Positions 9,172 through 17,813 of a stretch of 46,521 nt of DNA are shown in pieces; the first letter of the stretch is position 1, and the number at the start of each line of letters is the position of its first letter. Under the pieces are notes generated by a model. That model was not told the DNA's origin. It searched no databases and saw nothing but the letters and a program-made list of their open reading frames with translations. Origin of the DNA: Calditrichales bacterium. Lineage in GTDB: Bacteria; Calditrichota; Calditrichia; Calditrichales; J004. The stretch is from positions 1 through 46,521 of the forward strand of contig WGCN01000001.1 in assembly GCA_015493745.1 (NCBI GenBank), in the 5' to 3' direction. Position numbers and translations under genes: made by a program.

Positions 9172-10341
9172 ATGATTATAAATAAAAAAACCTTCGGGCT
9201 GGGGCTGATGCTGCTGTTACTGGGCACAAGCGCCTGCCGGGACGCGGTTAATGAACAGGAACCGGGCCGGCCGGAAATTAAAGCGGTAGAGATGCCTACA
9301 TCCTGGAATACCAACAGCGTGGAAAAGGTGACCGTGGAGTTACGGGGGGCTCATGGCGACGGGCCTTCTTTTCTCACCGGTGCGGCCTTTAAAGTATTCA
9401 ATGCCGACAATGCGGTGGTTTTTGAAGGCACTTTACTGGATGACGGGGGATATGACAGCAATTCCGGAGATGTGCTGGCCGGGGACGGTGTCTACCGTAA
9501 TCGCTATGTTCCCGGGGATATCACATCGCTTACCGGCGTTTACCGCTTTGAATTCCGTTTAAGCGATAAAAACGGAGTGGTTGAAAAAAAGGAGACCGGT
9601 CCAGTATTGTTTGCCTTTGACGCCGCGCCGGAAGTTATAAGCATTAGCGTGCCTTCCCTCTTACCTTCCGGATTTAAACCGTTGTTGATCACGGCCAGGG
9701 TGACCGACCCCGACTCCCTGGAGGAGATTGAAGAGGTGACGCTGGATGTGTTGAGAAATGGTGTTTCGGTATTGGCGGATGTGTATGTCTTGCAAAGGGA
9801 AGGGGCGGTAAGTGATTCGCTGTACAGCCTGCTTATTGACAGCAGCTTCGCCGCCGGCCTGCAGGGCAGTTATACCTTCTCCGTGAACGCTACCGACCGC
9901 TTCGGCGTTTCCGGCACCCCGCTGACGCAAAAGGTGCAGCTTGAAAACGAAGGAGGACGCATCATAAAGGTGGATATGCCCGATCAGGTACAGCGCCCGG
10001 CCGTGGCCGGGGATTTGACCATCGTACCCATCTATGCCTTTGTGGTCGACCCGCAGGGTAACGGTGATATCGACTCGGTCTACTTTTTTGCCCAAAAACC
10101 GGACAGTACCTTTAGTAATAACGGTAACCCGTTCCTGATGGTGGATAACGGCCGTCCCTTTAATATGGACAATCCTTTTGTGGAAGCGGGCGACGTCCGG
10201 GCCGATGACGGTATTTACACATTGATGACCCTTATTTCCAGCAGTGCCGAAGCCGGTACCTATGTTTTCACTTTCTATATGCGTGACAAGCTGAACCATC
10301 TGACGCCGGTCTACACCGATTCCATTGAGGTATTACCATGA
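9172..10341 (+). CDS. Uncharacterised lipoprotein with two repeated beta-domains
   Basis: I do not recognise a named family. The 389-residue product starts with a lipoprotein signal peptide (LLLLGTSAC, lipidation at about Cys22). The mature part looks like a series of beta-sandwich domains. A GDGVYRN segment after LDDGGYDSNSGD (about residues 85-105) is echoed near the C-terminus by ADDGIYT after DNGRPFNMDN, each followed by a GxYxFxF strand, so two related domains probably flank a middle one. Similar modules occur in extracellular adhesion-type proteins of FCB bacteria. It is four bases after prmA and overlaps the propeller gene by four bases (ATGA at 10338-10341), which suggests that the two act together at the cell surface. 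Confidence 0.75.
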   Translation: MIINKKTFGLGLMLLLLGTSACRDAVNEQEPGRPEIKAVEMPTSWNTNSVEKVTVELRGAHGDGPSFLTGAAFKVFNADNAVVFEGTLLDDGGYDSNSGDVLAGDGVYRNRYVPGDITSLTGVYRFEFRLSDKNGVVEKKETGPVLFAFDAAPEVISISVPSLLPSGFKPLLITARVTDPDSLEEIEEVTLDVLRNGVSVLADVYVLQREGAVSDSLYSLLIDSSFAAGLQGSYTFSVNATDRFGVSGTPLTQKVQLENEGGRIIKVDMPDQVQRPAVAGDLTIVPIYAFVVDPQGNGDIDSVYFFAQKPDSTFSNNGNPFLMVDNGRPFNMDNPFVEAGDVRADDGIYTLMTLISSSAEAGTYVFTFYMRDKLNHLTPVYTDSIEVLP

Positions 10342-11789
10342 GAGATATAAAAAAAGTTTTTTTGCTGATCTTCGCCGCCGCCGGATTGCTACAGGGTGGG
10401 GTGGCCCAGAGCTTTAAGCTGCAGGGCGCGGATAGCCCGTCCTTTTTAGGCAACGCCATTGTGGATCTGGTGGTTCGTGAAAACCGGATTCTGGCCTCTA
10501 CCGGATTCGGGCTGAATATCAGCAGGGACTATGGTAACAGTTGGCAGAGTTTTACTCCGGGAATCTATCCGGGAAAGGGCGGTGTTTCGGCCATGGGGTT
10601 TATGGATGACAATACCCTGTGGATAGCCACGGCCTTTGATACCACCGCCGAGGATCAGAGTTTTTCCGCGGGCGGCGGTTTAAGCTACACGCGGGACGGT
10701 GGTATAAGCTGGACCTATATTCCCCAGCCGGTGGATGCGGTGGATGAGACCGAATACGCGCCCACCACCACCAATATTCAGAATATCACCTTTGATATCG
10801 CCTTTCATGACAGCACCGTGTGGATAGCCAGCTTTGGCGGTGGTCTGCGCCGTTCCGACGACATGGGGCGCAGCTGGCAGGTGGTTACCCCGGACGGACA
10901 GCCCTTTAACAGTTTTAACAATCTGAAGCACCGGGCCTTTTCGGTGATGACGGAAAACGGCAATATCTGGTACGGCTCGGCGGAGGGCATAAGCAAATCC
11001 GACGATGGTGGTATAAGCTGGCGGCATTTTACGCACCAAAATCAGGACAGGCCCATATCCGGTAATTTTGTGGTGGCCCTGGCCTGGCAGGAAGCCACGC
11101 AAACGGTGTGGGCGGCAACCATCGAGGCGGTGGATGGCGATGAAATACGCGCCGTGAGTAAATCGGAGGATGGCGGCAACAGTTGGGATGTGGTGCTGAA
11201 AGGGGTTTTTGCCCACAACTTTGGTTTTGACGGAGAAACGGTTTTTGTCGCGGCCGATTTAGGCTTATATGTTTCCGATGATCGCGGGGAAAACTGGTAT
11301 GAACTGCCGCCGGTGGTGGACAGCTCCAACGGGGAAAAGGTGCTGGACCGGGAATATTTTTCCGCTGCTTCCCAAAGCGGCAACGGGCTTACCCGCTGGT
11401 GGCTGGGTTCCGGGGATGGTTTGGCGTCCACCACAGACCGGGGCAATAGCTGGCGTATAACCCGCTCCTTTGTTTCCACCCGGCAGCGGACATCTCCAAA
11501 GGTGTATGCCTATCCTTCGCCGTTTTCACCTCCGCGCAGCGGATATACCCGCTTCCAGTTCGATATTTCCGCCGATACGGCTGTTGAAATAAAAATTTAC
11601 AACTGGGCCATGGAGCATGTGCGTACGCTGAAAGAGGAGGAGGGAAACTGGTCGGCCGGCAGCCGGGACAGAAGTGTGGAATGGGACGGCCGCGATATCG
11701 ACGGCCGCATTGTGGATAGCGGGGTCTATTTTTTCCGTGCCGATATCGGAGGCGAGGTAACCTGGGGAAAGGTGGTGGTCATTGATTAA
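10338..11789 (+). CDS. Secreted seven-bladed beta-propeller with C-terminal FlgD-like domain
   Basis: A 483-residue protein with a signal peptide ending near VAQ. I count seven Asp-box motifs of the S/TxDxGxxW type (SRDYGNSW, TRDGGISW, SDDMGRSW, SDDGGISW, SEDGGNSW, SDDRGENW, TTDRGNSW), which fits a seven-bladed sialidase/sortilin-type propeller. No sialidase catalytic residues are evident, so a binding or scaffolding role is more likely. The last 90 residues (from KVYAYPSPFSPP) form a FlgD-type immunoglobulin-like domain with the VEWDGRDIDG and SGVYFFRADI motifs. Domains of this kind often end proteins exported by type IX-like systems, so this is a plausible SprA cargo. Start and stop overlap both neighbours, indicating tight coupling. 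Confidence 0.82.
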   Translation: MRDIKKVFLLIFAAAGLLQGGVAQSFKLQGADSPSFLGNAIVDLVVRENRILASTGFGLNISRDYGNSWQSFTPGIYPGKGGVSAMGFMDDNTLWIATAFDTTAEDQSFSAGGGLSYTRDGGISWTYIPQPVDAVDETEYAPTTTNIQNITFDIAFHDSTVWIASFGGGLRRSDDMGRSWQVVTPDGQPFNSFNNLKHRAFSVMTENGNIWYGSAEGISKSDDGGISWRHFTHQNQDRPISGNFVVALAWQEATQTVWAATIEAVDGDEIRAVSKSEDGGNSWDVVLKGVFAHNFGFDGETVFVAADLGLYVSDDRGENWYELPPVVDSSNGEKVLDREYFSAASQSGNGLTRWWLGSGDGLASTTDRGNSWRITRSFVSTRQRTSPKVYAYPSPFSPPRSGYTRFQFDISADTAVEIKIYNWAMEHVRTLKEEEGNWSAGSRDRSVEWDGRDIDGRIVDSGVYFFRADIGGEVTWGKVVVID

Positions 11790-12750
11790 TTTATTGCAAA
11801 AACAAAAAAGCAGCCTGTTGGCAAGTGCGATGCTTCTGGTGCTGCTGGCGGTTATGACGCTCCCGGCACAAATCAATCATCACGGCGGACGGGCCGGTGC
11901 TTTTCTGCGAATCGGTCTGGGCGGGCGCTCCATGGCCATGGGCAATACCGGCGCGGCCATGCCCGGCGGCGCCTATGCCTTTTTCAGCAATCCGGCCCTG
12001 ACCGGTCTGGAAGGCAAAAAAGTGGCCGCGCTCTCCGGGAATTTTATGTCCCTGGATCGTTATGCCTATTTTGCCGGTTATACCGCTCCCGTGCCACCCA
12101 AGGCGGCCGTGGCCCTGGGCTGGCTGACCAGCGGGACGGGCAATTTGCGTTCCTATAACAGCATCGGCCAGGATGTGGGCGGGATTAACCATGCCATGCA
12201 TGCCATCTACGGTACCTTTATGCGTACCTTTGGCCCCGATCTAAGAGTTGGCGCCAATCTGAAGATGGTCATAGAGAATATCAATGACGGAACCGCCGAG
12301 TTTGATTACAGTGCCCTTGGCGTGGGCGGTGATGTGGGGCTCTATTACAGATGGTCGGACAATCTGGGATTGGCCCTGGTGGTGGAAAACATGGGGGTGG
12401 ATTTGAAAGCCAATACGGAAAAAATATTCAGCCGTGGGGGTAATACCAGTTTCAGCCTGCCGGTGATATATAAGGCGGGCATGTTTTACAATACACCCCT
12501 GAGCTGGCTCAACGTTGCTTACGACTTTGTAACCAGCGATCAGAGTGAATTTGAACACCGCCTGGGGGTGGAGGCGCTGTATTCGGAAAACATCGCCTTG
12601 CGTATGGGCTTTAACGGAACCCGTTTTACCTATGGCGCGGGAATGGACTTTAAGTTTATGGGAAAAGTCAGCTATCTGGATTATGTGTTTGCTTCATCCG
12701 TGGTGGATGAGGGGGCCAGCCATCTGTTTAGCTGGCAATTCTTTTTTTAA
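11782..12750 (+). CDS. PorV/PorQ family outer-membrane protein
   Basis: A 322-residue beta-barrel candidate. The N-terminus is a signal peptide ending near LPAQ, followed by the GGRAGAFLRIGLGGRSMAMGNTG stretch region typical of the PorV/PorQ (UPF0164-like) family, then FSNPALTG. The rest alternates polar and hydrophobic residues and ends in aromatic residues, as outer-membrane barrels do. PorV is the shuttle and acylation partner of type IX secretion; this protein may serve SprA or the upstream propeller protein, but it could also be a general FCB barrel. I chose the TTG at 11782, which overlaps the upstream stop by eight bases and follows a GGTGGTG stretch; an ATG at 11830 would shorten the signal peptide. 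Confidence 0.8.
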   Translation: MINLLQKQKSSLLASAMLLVLLAVMTLPAQINHHGGRAGAFLRIGLGGRSMAMGNTGAAMPGGAYAFFSNPALTGLEGKKVAALSGNFMSLDRYAYFAGYTAPVPPKAAVALGWLTSGTGNLRSYNSIGQDVGGINHAMHAIYGTFMRTFGPDLRVGANLKMVIENINDGTAEFDYSALGVGGDVGLYYRWSDNLGLALVVENMGVDLKANTEKIFSRGGNTSFSLPVIYKAGMFYNTPLSWLNVAYDFVTSDQSEFEHRLGVEALYSENIALRMGFNGTRFTYGAGMDFKFMGKVSYLDYVFASSVVDEGASHLFSWQFFF

Positions 12751-12759
12751 GGAATGGAA

Positions 12760-13647
12760 ATGAAAAAAATAATCTTTGTGATATTAATGGTGTCGGCCCT
12801 GTGGGCTCAGGATAACAGTGGCTTCTCCATGCTTAAACTACCCGGCGGGGTGCGCATGGCCGGGTTGAACTCCACCGGTACCGCTTTGGGTGGGGATGCC
12901 GGAATGATCTATTCCAATCCAGCCGGTGTTTTGCGGGGCTCGGGCTCGTCGGTAATGTTCAACCTGCAACAGGGTTTGCTGGATGCCACCCACAGTTCCG
13001 TGGCGGCTGTGTTTAAGAAGGACAAAAGCGCCTGGTTTTTGGATGCGGAATATCTGACCATCCCCGGCATTGAAATCCGCGGCGACGTACCGCTGGATGA
13101 ACCCCAGGGGATAACCAGTGCCTTTAACCTGGCTTTGGGGGTGGGGTACGCGCGGTATGTCAATAATTGGCAGGTGGCGGTTCGCCTGAAATATCTGTTT
13201 GAAAAGTACTATCTGGCCACCGCTCCCGGCTGGGCCGTGGATGTGGGCTTGCAGTACCGGGATGTGGCTCCGGGGACGGATTGGGGCGTCGTCGTACAAA
13301 ACGCCGGCGTTATGTCGGCCCTGGATAAAGTGGCTACGCCCCTGCCGCTGACCTTGCGCAGCGGATTTACCTATCGTTTGTTTGAAGATATGTTTGCCGA
13401 CAAGCTGACGTTGCTGCCGGAAATCATCTGGGTGAAGGGGGAGGAGCTATCCTATGCCATGGGGTTGCTGGCCCGGCCGCTGGAGGCGGTAGAGGTTTTG
13501 GCCGGCGTGCGCACCCGGCAGGAAACGTTGAGCTGGTCGCTGGGCGCCGGGATCCGCTACAAGGAATTTACCCTGCGCTATGCTTTCAGCCAGCCCTCAA
13601 ACGGCCTGGCGGGTTTAAATAGTTTTGGACTCATGTTTATTTTTTAG
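12760..13647 (+). CDS. Second PorV/PorQ-like outer-membrane protein
   Basis: A 295-residue protein with a clean signal peptide (KKIIFVILMVSALWAQ) and a PorV/PorQ-like start of the mature chain: GGVRMAGLNSTGTALGGDAG, then YSNPAGVL. Beta-barrel strand patterns continue to a C-terminal LMFIF. It resembles PorQ slightly more than PorV, but I cannot separate them by eye. The ATG at 12760 is preferred because AAGGA at 12749-12753 sits six bases upstream; an in-frame ATG at 12754 touches that sequence and would add only two residues. It directly follows the other PorV/PorQ-like gene and is the last gene of the sprA operon as far as I can see. Confidence 0.76.
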   Translation: MKKIIFVILMVSALWAQDNSGFSMLKLPGGVRMAGLNSTGTALGGDAGMIYSNPAGVLRGSGSSVMFNLQQGLLDATHSSVAAVFKKDKSAWFLDAEYLTIPGIEIRGDVPLDEPQGITSAFNLALGVGYARYVNNWQVAVRLKYLFEKYYLATAPGWAVDVGLQYRDVAPGTDWGVVVQNAGVMSALDKVATPLPLTLRSGFTYRLFEDMFADKLTLLPEIIWVKGEELSYAMGLLARPLEAVEVLAGVRTRQETLSWSLGAGIRYKEFTLRYAFSQPSNGLAGLNSFGLMFIF

Positions 13648-13678
13648 TATACATTCTTAAAAGGAGTATGTAACAGGC

Positions 13679-13700
13679 CGATATACGTGGTTGTATATCG
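13679..13700. promoter_or_regulatory. Perfect 8-bp inverted repeat before the GNAT gene
   Basis: CGATATAC (13679-13686) and GTATATCG (13693-13700) are exact reverse complements around a six-base centre. No T-run follows, so it does not look like a terminator. It ends 11 bases before the start codon at 13712, immediately upstream of the AGGGAG ribosome-binding site. It could be a repressor operator or an RNA hairpin that influences translation. Confidence 0.55.
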
Positions 13701-13711
13701 AGGGAGCCGGG

Positions 13712-14182
13712 ATGAACATCACCATTAAAAAAACCGATATCTTATCCGCCCATGAGCGGCGTGAAGCATGGAGCCGGGATCCGCTGATCCGGCGTTTTTT
13801 AAATTTTGGCCGGGAGTCCGTGCAAGCCGGTTTTACCCGTCCTGAATTTATCCACCATTTTGAGATCTATTTGAAAAACCGTCTGGTCGGGGATGTGAAG
13901 GTTTTTGGTGATCAGAAGGACCGTAAAAAAAATATAGCGCAGTTGATCGTGGTTCTGGGTGAATCCCGCGGGATGGGCATTGGCAGCAAGGCCGTGGGCA
14001 TGGTGGTGGAACGGTTTCAGGGCATTTATAAAGCCATATACTGCCGGGTAAATCGCTATAATCTCACAAGCATCCGCATGCTGAGGCGAAACGGATTTGT
14101 TTTCAAAAACCTGGTGGGCAATGAGTTTATCCTGGAGCATGAGTATGGCCGGATAAAAAAAAGAGAAAAACTGCTCTGTTAG
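13712..14182 (+). CDS. GNAT family N-acetyltransferase
   Basis: A 156-residue protein with the GNAT acetyl-CoA fold. The pyrophosphate-binding loop is ESRGMGIGSKA (the RxxGxG signature), followed by the helix and the NLTSIRMLRRNGF motif that closes the acceptor site in Rim-type and antibiotic-type acetyltransferases. The substrate cannot be told from sequence. I start at ATG 13712 because AGGGAG (13701-13706) lies five bases upstream; an in-frame TTG at 13691 falls inside the inverted repeat. The gene is separated from the sprA operon by 64 bases and followed by the promoter for tRNA-Gln, so it may be transcribed alone. Confidence 0.82.
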   Translation: MNITIKKTDILSAHERREAWSRDPLIRRFLNFGRESVQAGFTRPEFIHHFEIYLKNRLVGDVKVFGDQKDRKKNIAQLIVVLGESRGMGIGSKAVGMVVERFQGIYKAIYCRVNRYNLTSIRMLRRNGFVFKNLVGNEFILEHEYGRIKKREKLLC

Positions 14183-14196
14183 CATCGTCTTTTTTA

Positions 14197-14225
14197 TTGA
14201 CAAAATTGTTTGATCTATTTATATT
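14197..14225 (+). promoter_or_regulatory. Strong sigma-70-type promoter for tRNA-Gln
   Basis: A perfect TTGACA (14197-14202) is followed after exactly 17 bases by TATATT (14220-14225). Transcription would start near 14232, about 16 bases before the mature tRNA end. It is the best -35 box in the window. Confidence 0.8.
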
Positions 14226-14247
14226 ACCGATCTTTACAATAAAACAT

Positions 14248-14319
14248 TGGGGTGTGGCCAAGTGGTTAAGGCAGCGGGTTTTGGTCCCGCCATCCTAGGT
14301 TCGAATCCTAGCACCCCAG
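14248..14319 (+). tRNA. tRNA-Gln (anticodon TTG)
   Basis: A 72-nt cloverleaf reads cleanly. The acceptor arms TGGGGTG (14248-14254) and CACCCCA (14312-14318) pair fully, with G14319 as discriminator. The anticodon stem GCGGG/CCCGC encloses the loop TTTTGGT, giving TTG at 14281-14283 minus one position (34-36 of the tRNA), which reads CAA. The T-arm CTAGG/CCTAG encloses TTCGAAT. The 3' CCA is not encoded and must be added after processing. It lies directly upstream of the bL25 gene, with a hairpin between them. Confidence 0.95.
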
Positions 14320-14331
14320 CTTGTTTTTTTT

Positions 14332-14357
14332 AATGCAAGCGTTGCTTGCATTTTTTT
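14332..14357 (+). terminator. Rho-independent terminator after tRNA-Gln
   Basis: AATGCAAGC (14332-14340) and GCTTGCATT (14344-14352) form a perfect 9-bp stem with a GTT loop, followed by a run of T through 14357. Only 28 bases remain before the bL25 start, so bL25 must depend on read-through or on a weak internal promoter. Confidence 0.75.
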
Positions 14358-14385
14358 ATGATTTCTAATTTAGGAGCATATAAGA

Positions 14386-15006
14386 ATGTCGGAAGTTATT
14401 ATTTCCGCTCAGAAACGTGAAACTGCCGGAACATCGATTTCCCGTTCCTTAAGGCGCAATGGTCGTGTGCCCGCTGTTGTATATGGTGCAAATAATGATG
14501 CGGTGGCCGTTAGTGTGGACAGGTTGGAGTTGGGGCGTCTATTACGTTCGGATTTCTCGGTTATTACCATCGAACTGGATGGTAAGAAAGAACAGGCTGT
14601 GATCAAAGAGGTTCAGGTACATCCCGTGCGCAGTGATGTACTGCATGTGGATTTTATGCGGGTGGCCGCCGGAAGCGAAATCAAAGTTACGGTACCGATC
14701 AACTATACCGGTGAGTCCGCGGGTGTTAAACTGGGTGGTCTTCTTTCCATTATGAAGAATGAACTGACCATGCAGGTGCTTCCCAAGAACATGCCGGATA
14801 CCATAGAGGTGGATATTACCGATATGGAAATAGGCGATGTTGTGCGTGTGGGTGACCTTGACTTGAAGGATGTGACCATTCTTGATGATCCTGCCGTGAT
14901 GTTGTGTCAGGTGCATGTTACCCGCAAGGCTGCCGAGACTCTCTCCGAAGAGGAAGAAGAAGCTGCCGCCGAAGCCGAAGATGGCGAAGCTCCGGAAGAA
15001 GGGTAA
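14386..15006 (+). CDS. rplY: 50S ribosomal protein bL25, CTC (long) form
   Basis: A 206-residue bL25 of the two-domain CTC type. The N-terminal 5S rRNA-binding domain (about 1-92) contains SRSLRRNGRVPAVVYG and the DVLHVDFMRV segment. The C-terminal beta domain (about 95-180) contains GVKLGGLL and DTIEVDITDMEIGD. It ends in a Glu/Ala-rich acidic tail, as is usual in long forms. It sits on the large subunit bound to 5S rRNA. An AGGAGC box at 14372-14377 precedes the ATG. The peptidyl-tRNA hydrolase gene follows within about nine bases, a common pairing; the prs gene that often precedes bL25 elsewhere is absent and replaced by tRNA-Gln. Confidence 0.94.
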   Translation: MSEVIISAQKRETAGTSISRSLRRNGRVPAVVYGANNDAVAVSVDRLELGRLLRSDFSVITIELDGKKEQAVIKEVQVHPVRSDVLHVDFMRVAAGSEIKVTVPINYTGESAGVKLGGLLSIMKNELTMQVLPKNMPDTIEVDITDMEIGDVVRVGDLDLKDVTILDDPAVMLCQVHVTRKAAETLSEEEEEAAAEAEDGEAPEEG

Positions 15007-15014
15007 TTCCATTT

Positions 15015-15587
15015 TTGCAGTTTGCTCTTTTTGGGTTGGGTAACCCCGGGAAAAAGTATCAAACGACACGTCACAATATCGGTTACCTGTTTTTAGACTA
15101 TTATGCTGAAAAGTTTGGAATCCCCTTTGTTCCCGGCAAAGGGGATTATTTTTTTTCAGCCCATGAAAAAGATGGTTTTGAAATTGTACTGATAAAGCCG
15201 ACCACCTATATGAATTTAAGCGGTCGGGCGGTATATCAGGTTTTGGAAGCTATGAGTTTGCCGCTGGAGCGAATGATGGTGGTGTATGATGATTTTCAGC
15301 TTCCCTTCGGTACGATACGTTTTAGGAAAAAAGGTTCGGATGGTGGGCACAATGGCATTAAATCCATCATCTATCATTTGGAAAGCGAAACTTTCAGCCG
15401 GTTGCGTTTAGGGATAGGCCCTCCCCCGGAAGGCTCGATTATTGACTTTGTACTATCCCCGTTTGACGAGACCTCCATCAAAGACCTGGATGTGATTTTT
15501 TCCAGGGCTCTGGAAGGCGTTGATGCCTGGATGGATAAAGGGATCGAGTATGCAATGAATCATTATAATAAGAATGTTTTAGAATAG
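15015..15587 (+). CDS. pth: Peptidyl-tRNA hydrolase
   Basis: A 190-residue Pth, the enzyme that recycles peptidyl-tRNAs released prematurely from ribosomes. Motifs appear in normal order: [18 protein letters not shown] near the N-terminus with the catalytic His, [23 protein letters not shown] and [11 protein letters not shown]. The frame is open well upstream, overlapping bL25, but family alignment requires the start just before FGLGNPG, so I chose TTG at 15015, which follows AGAAGG (14998-15003) in the end of bL25. ATT at 15006 is a weaker alternative. The gene ends 14 bases before the membrane pyrophosphatase. Confidence 0.92.
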   Translation: MQFALFGLGNPGKKYQTTRHNIGYLFLDYYAEKFGIPFVPGKGDYFFSAHEKDGFEIVLIKPTTYMNLSGRAVYQVLEAMSLPLERMMVVYDDFQLPFGTIRFRKKGSDGGHNGIKSIIYHLESETFSRLRLGIGPPPEGSIIDFVLSPFDETSIKDLDVIFSRALEGVDAWMDKGIEYAMNHYNKNVLE

Positions 15588-15601
15588 GAGAAGTCCGTAC
15601 G

Positions 15602-17779
15602 ATGCAGTATACACTTATGTTTGCGATGGGTAGTGCTGTTCTGGCCCTGCTTTACGGTATGTTTCGTTCTTCCTGGATCAACAAAAAGGAAGTTGGAACC
15701 GATCAGATGAAATCTATTTCCGGCCACATACGTGAAGGGGCCCTGGCCTTTTTACGCGCCGAATATAAAGTCCTTATCGTTTTTGTTTTTGTCGTGGCCA
15801 TTCTTTTGGGGGTGTCCGCGGATCCTGAAAAATCCTCGGCGATGATTGCCGTATCGTTTATCGTTGGCGCCTTTGCCTCGGCCCTGGCCGGTAATATCGG
15901 CATGCGGGTGGCCACGGCCGCCAATGTGCGTACGACCAATGCCGCCCGTAAAAGTTTGGGCAAGGCTCTGGAAATCGCTTTTGCCGGTGGTTCCGTCATG
16001 GGGCTTGCCGTTGTGGGACTGGGCGTGCTGGGGCTTTCCGGACTGCTGCTTATTTATGAAGATATGTTCGGCATGGATGTGGAAGGTATTAACCGTGTAT
16101 TGTCGGTGATCACCGGCTTTTCCTTCGGTGCCTCGTCCATTGCTCTTTTTGCCCGCGTTGGCGGGGGGATTTACACCAAGGCCGCCGATGTGGGTGCCGA
16201 TCTGGTGGGTAAGGTGGAAGCCGGTATCCCGGAAGATCATCCTTTGAACCCGGCCACCATTGCCGATAACGTTGGCGACAATGTGGGCGATGTCGCCGGT
16301 ATGGGCGCCGACCTGTTTGAATCCTATGTGGGTTCCATTATCGGTACCATGGTTCTGGGGGCGGTGTTTCTGACCTTGCCGGAGTTTCAATCCGTTGGCG
16401 GATTGAGCGGTGTTCTGTTGCCTTTGGCCCTGGCCGCCACCGGTATTTTAACTTCCATTGCCGGTACCTTTTTTGTAAGAGTCAAGGAAGGCGGCGATCC
16501 GCAAAAAGCCTTAAACATCGGAGAGTTCGGCTCTTCGATTGTCATGGTTATCGCCTCCTATTTTATTATTGAACAGATGCTGCCGACCCAATGGTCCCTG
16601 GCCGGAGTGATCTACACCTCCAGCGGTGTTTTTTATGCTACTTTATTCGGTTTGGTCGCCGGCTTGCTGATTGGTTTGATTACCGAATACTATACCGGCA
16701 CCGGGAAAAAACCGGTGCGTTCCATCGCCGAGCAGTCCATGACCGGTTCCGCTACCAATATTATTGCCGGTTTGGGAGTGGGTATGCTTTCCACGGCGAT
16801 TCCGATTGTTGTCATAGCCATTGCTATTTTAGGCGCTTATCATTTTGCCGGTTTATACGGAATTGCCATTGCCGCCGTGGGGATGCTTTCCAATACCGGC
16901 ATACAGTTGGCCGTGGACGCATACGGGCCCATTTCGGATAATGCCGGAGGGATCGCGGAAATGGCAGAACTGCCGGCCGAGGTACGTCAGCGTACCGATA
17001 AGCTGGATGCCGTGGGTAACACCACCGCCGCTATCGGCAAGGGTTTTGCCATCGGTTCGGCGGCCTTAACGGCACTGGCCCTGTTTGCCGCCTTTGTCGA
17101 GTCCTACAACGCCACCCATGCCGACAAACTTGGCGCCATCAACGTAACCGACCCGAAAGTAATGGCCGCGCTCTTTATCGGGGCGATGATGCCCTTTCTT
17201 TTTTCGGCTCTTTCCATGCAGGCGGTCGGTCGTGCTGCGATGTCCATGATTGAAGAGGTCCGCCGTCAGTTTAAAACAATTCCTGAACTTTCCGCTGCCC
17301 TGAAGGTTATGCAGAAGAACGAAGGCAAGTCTACTTCCGAGTGGAGTGAAGCCGATCGTAAAACCTTTGAAGCGGCCAATGGTAAAGCCGAATATGGCAA
17401 GTGTGTTGAAATTTCAACCTCGGCATCCATCAGGGAAATGATTCTTCCCGGTTTGCTGGCTGTGCTCGTGCCCGCTTTGATGGGCTTTTTAGGCGACGCC
17501 ACCATGCTGGGCGGTTTGCTGGCCGGTGTAACCTCCTCCGGTGTTTTGATGGCCTTGTTTCAGTCCAATGCCGGCGGCGCCTGGGATAACGCTAAAAAAA
17601 TGATCGAAGAAGGTATTGTCATAAAAGGCGTAAAATACGGCAAGGGTTCCGCTCCGCATAAAGCGGCCGTTGTCGGTGATACGGTGGGCGATCCGTTCAA
17701 AGATACATCGGGTCCCTCGTTAAACATTTTGATTAAACTCATGTCAGTGGTCGCATTGGTTATCGCGCCGCTGTTGTAA
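15602..17779 (+). CDS. hppA: Membrane-bound ion-translocating pyrophosphatase, K+-dependent type
   Basis: A 725-residue integral membrane protein with about 16 hydrophobic segments. Membrane pyrophosphatases hydrolyse pyrophosphate at the cytoplasmic face and pump H+ or Na+ outwards. The substrate-binding loop appears as [19 protein letters not shown] followed by DNVGDNVGD; the C-terminal substrate loop is [15 protein letters not shown]. The subfamily determinant reads [10 protein letters not shown], with Ala where K+-independent enzymes have Lys, so a K+-dependent enzyme is predicted. Whether it moves H+ or Na+ cannot be decided here. It lies between translation genes, consistent with removing pyrophosphate from biosynthesis. 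Confidence 0.93.
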   Translation: MQYTLMFAMGSAVLALLYGMFRSSWINKKEVGTDQMKSISGHIREGALAFLRAEYKVLIVFVFVVAILLGVSADPEKSSAMIAVSFIVGAFASALAGNIGMRVATAANVRTTNAARKSLGKALEIAFAGGSVMGLAVVGLGVLGLSGLLLIYEDMFGMDVEGINRVLSVITGFSFGASSIALFARVGGGIYTKAADVGADLVGKVEAGIPEDHPLNPATIADNVGDNVGDVAGMGADLFESYVGSIIGTMVLGAVFLTLPEFQSVGGLSGVLLPLALAATGILTSIAGTFFVRVKEGGDPQKALNIGEFGSSIVMVIASYFIIEQMLPTQWSLAGVIYTSSGVFYATLFGLVAGLLIGLITEYYTGTGKKPVRSIAEQSMTGSATNIIAGLGVGMLSTAIPIVVIAIAILGAYHFAGLYGIAIAAVGMLSNTGIQLAVDAYGPISDNAGGIAEMAELPAEVRQRTDKLDAVGNTTAAIGKGFAIGSAALTALALFAAFVESYNATHADKLGAINVTDPKVMAALFIGAMMPFLFSALSMQAVGRAAMSMIEEVRRQFKTIPELSAALKVMQKNEGKSTSEWSEADRKTFEAANGKAEYGKCVEISTSASIREMILPGLLAVLVPALMGFLGDATMLGGLLAGVTSSGVLMALFQSNAGGAWDNAKKMIEEGIVIKGVKYGKGSAPHKAAVVGDTVGDPFKDTSGPSLNILIKLMSVVALVIAPLL

Positions 17780-17791
17780 ACAAATCATCCT

Positions 17792-17813
17792 ATCCCGGCC
17801 ATAAGGACGGGAT
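17792..17813 (+). promoter_or_regulatory. Hairpin in the bS6 operon leader, possible autoregulatory element
   Basis: ATCCCG (17792-17797) pairs with CGGGAT (17808-17813); inside, CC and GG can pair around an ATAA loop after a G-A mismatch. It lies between hppA and the bS6 gene, 23 bases before the start codon, with no T-run to make it a terminator. Leader hairpins upstream of bS6 genes bind the bS6-bS18 complex in several bacteria, and this could be such an element; the assignment is inferred from position only. Confidence 0.4.

Noticed and set aside
13661-13673. AAGGAG followed by ATG-TAA, a start-stop pair before the GNAT gene
   Set aside because: A two-codon unit can arise by chance; no conservation can be tested here.
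14904-15014. Upstream extension of the pth frame into the bL25 gene
   Set aside because: The extra residues are Arg/Ser-rich antisense-like sequence made by the bL25 tail in another frame; Pth proteins begin just before FGLGNPG.
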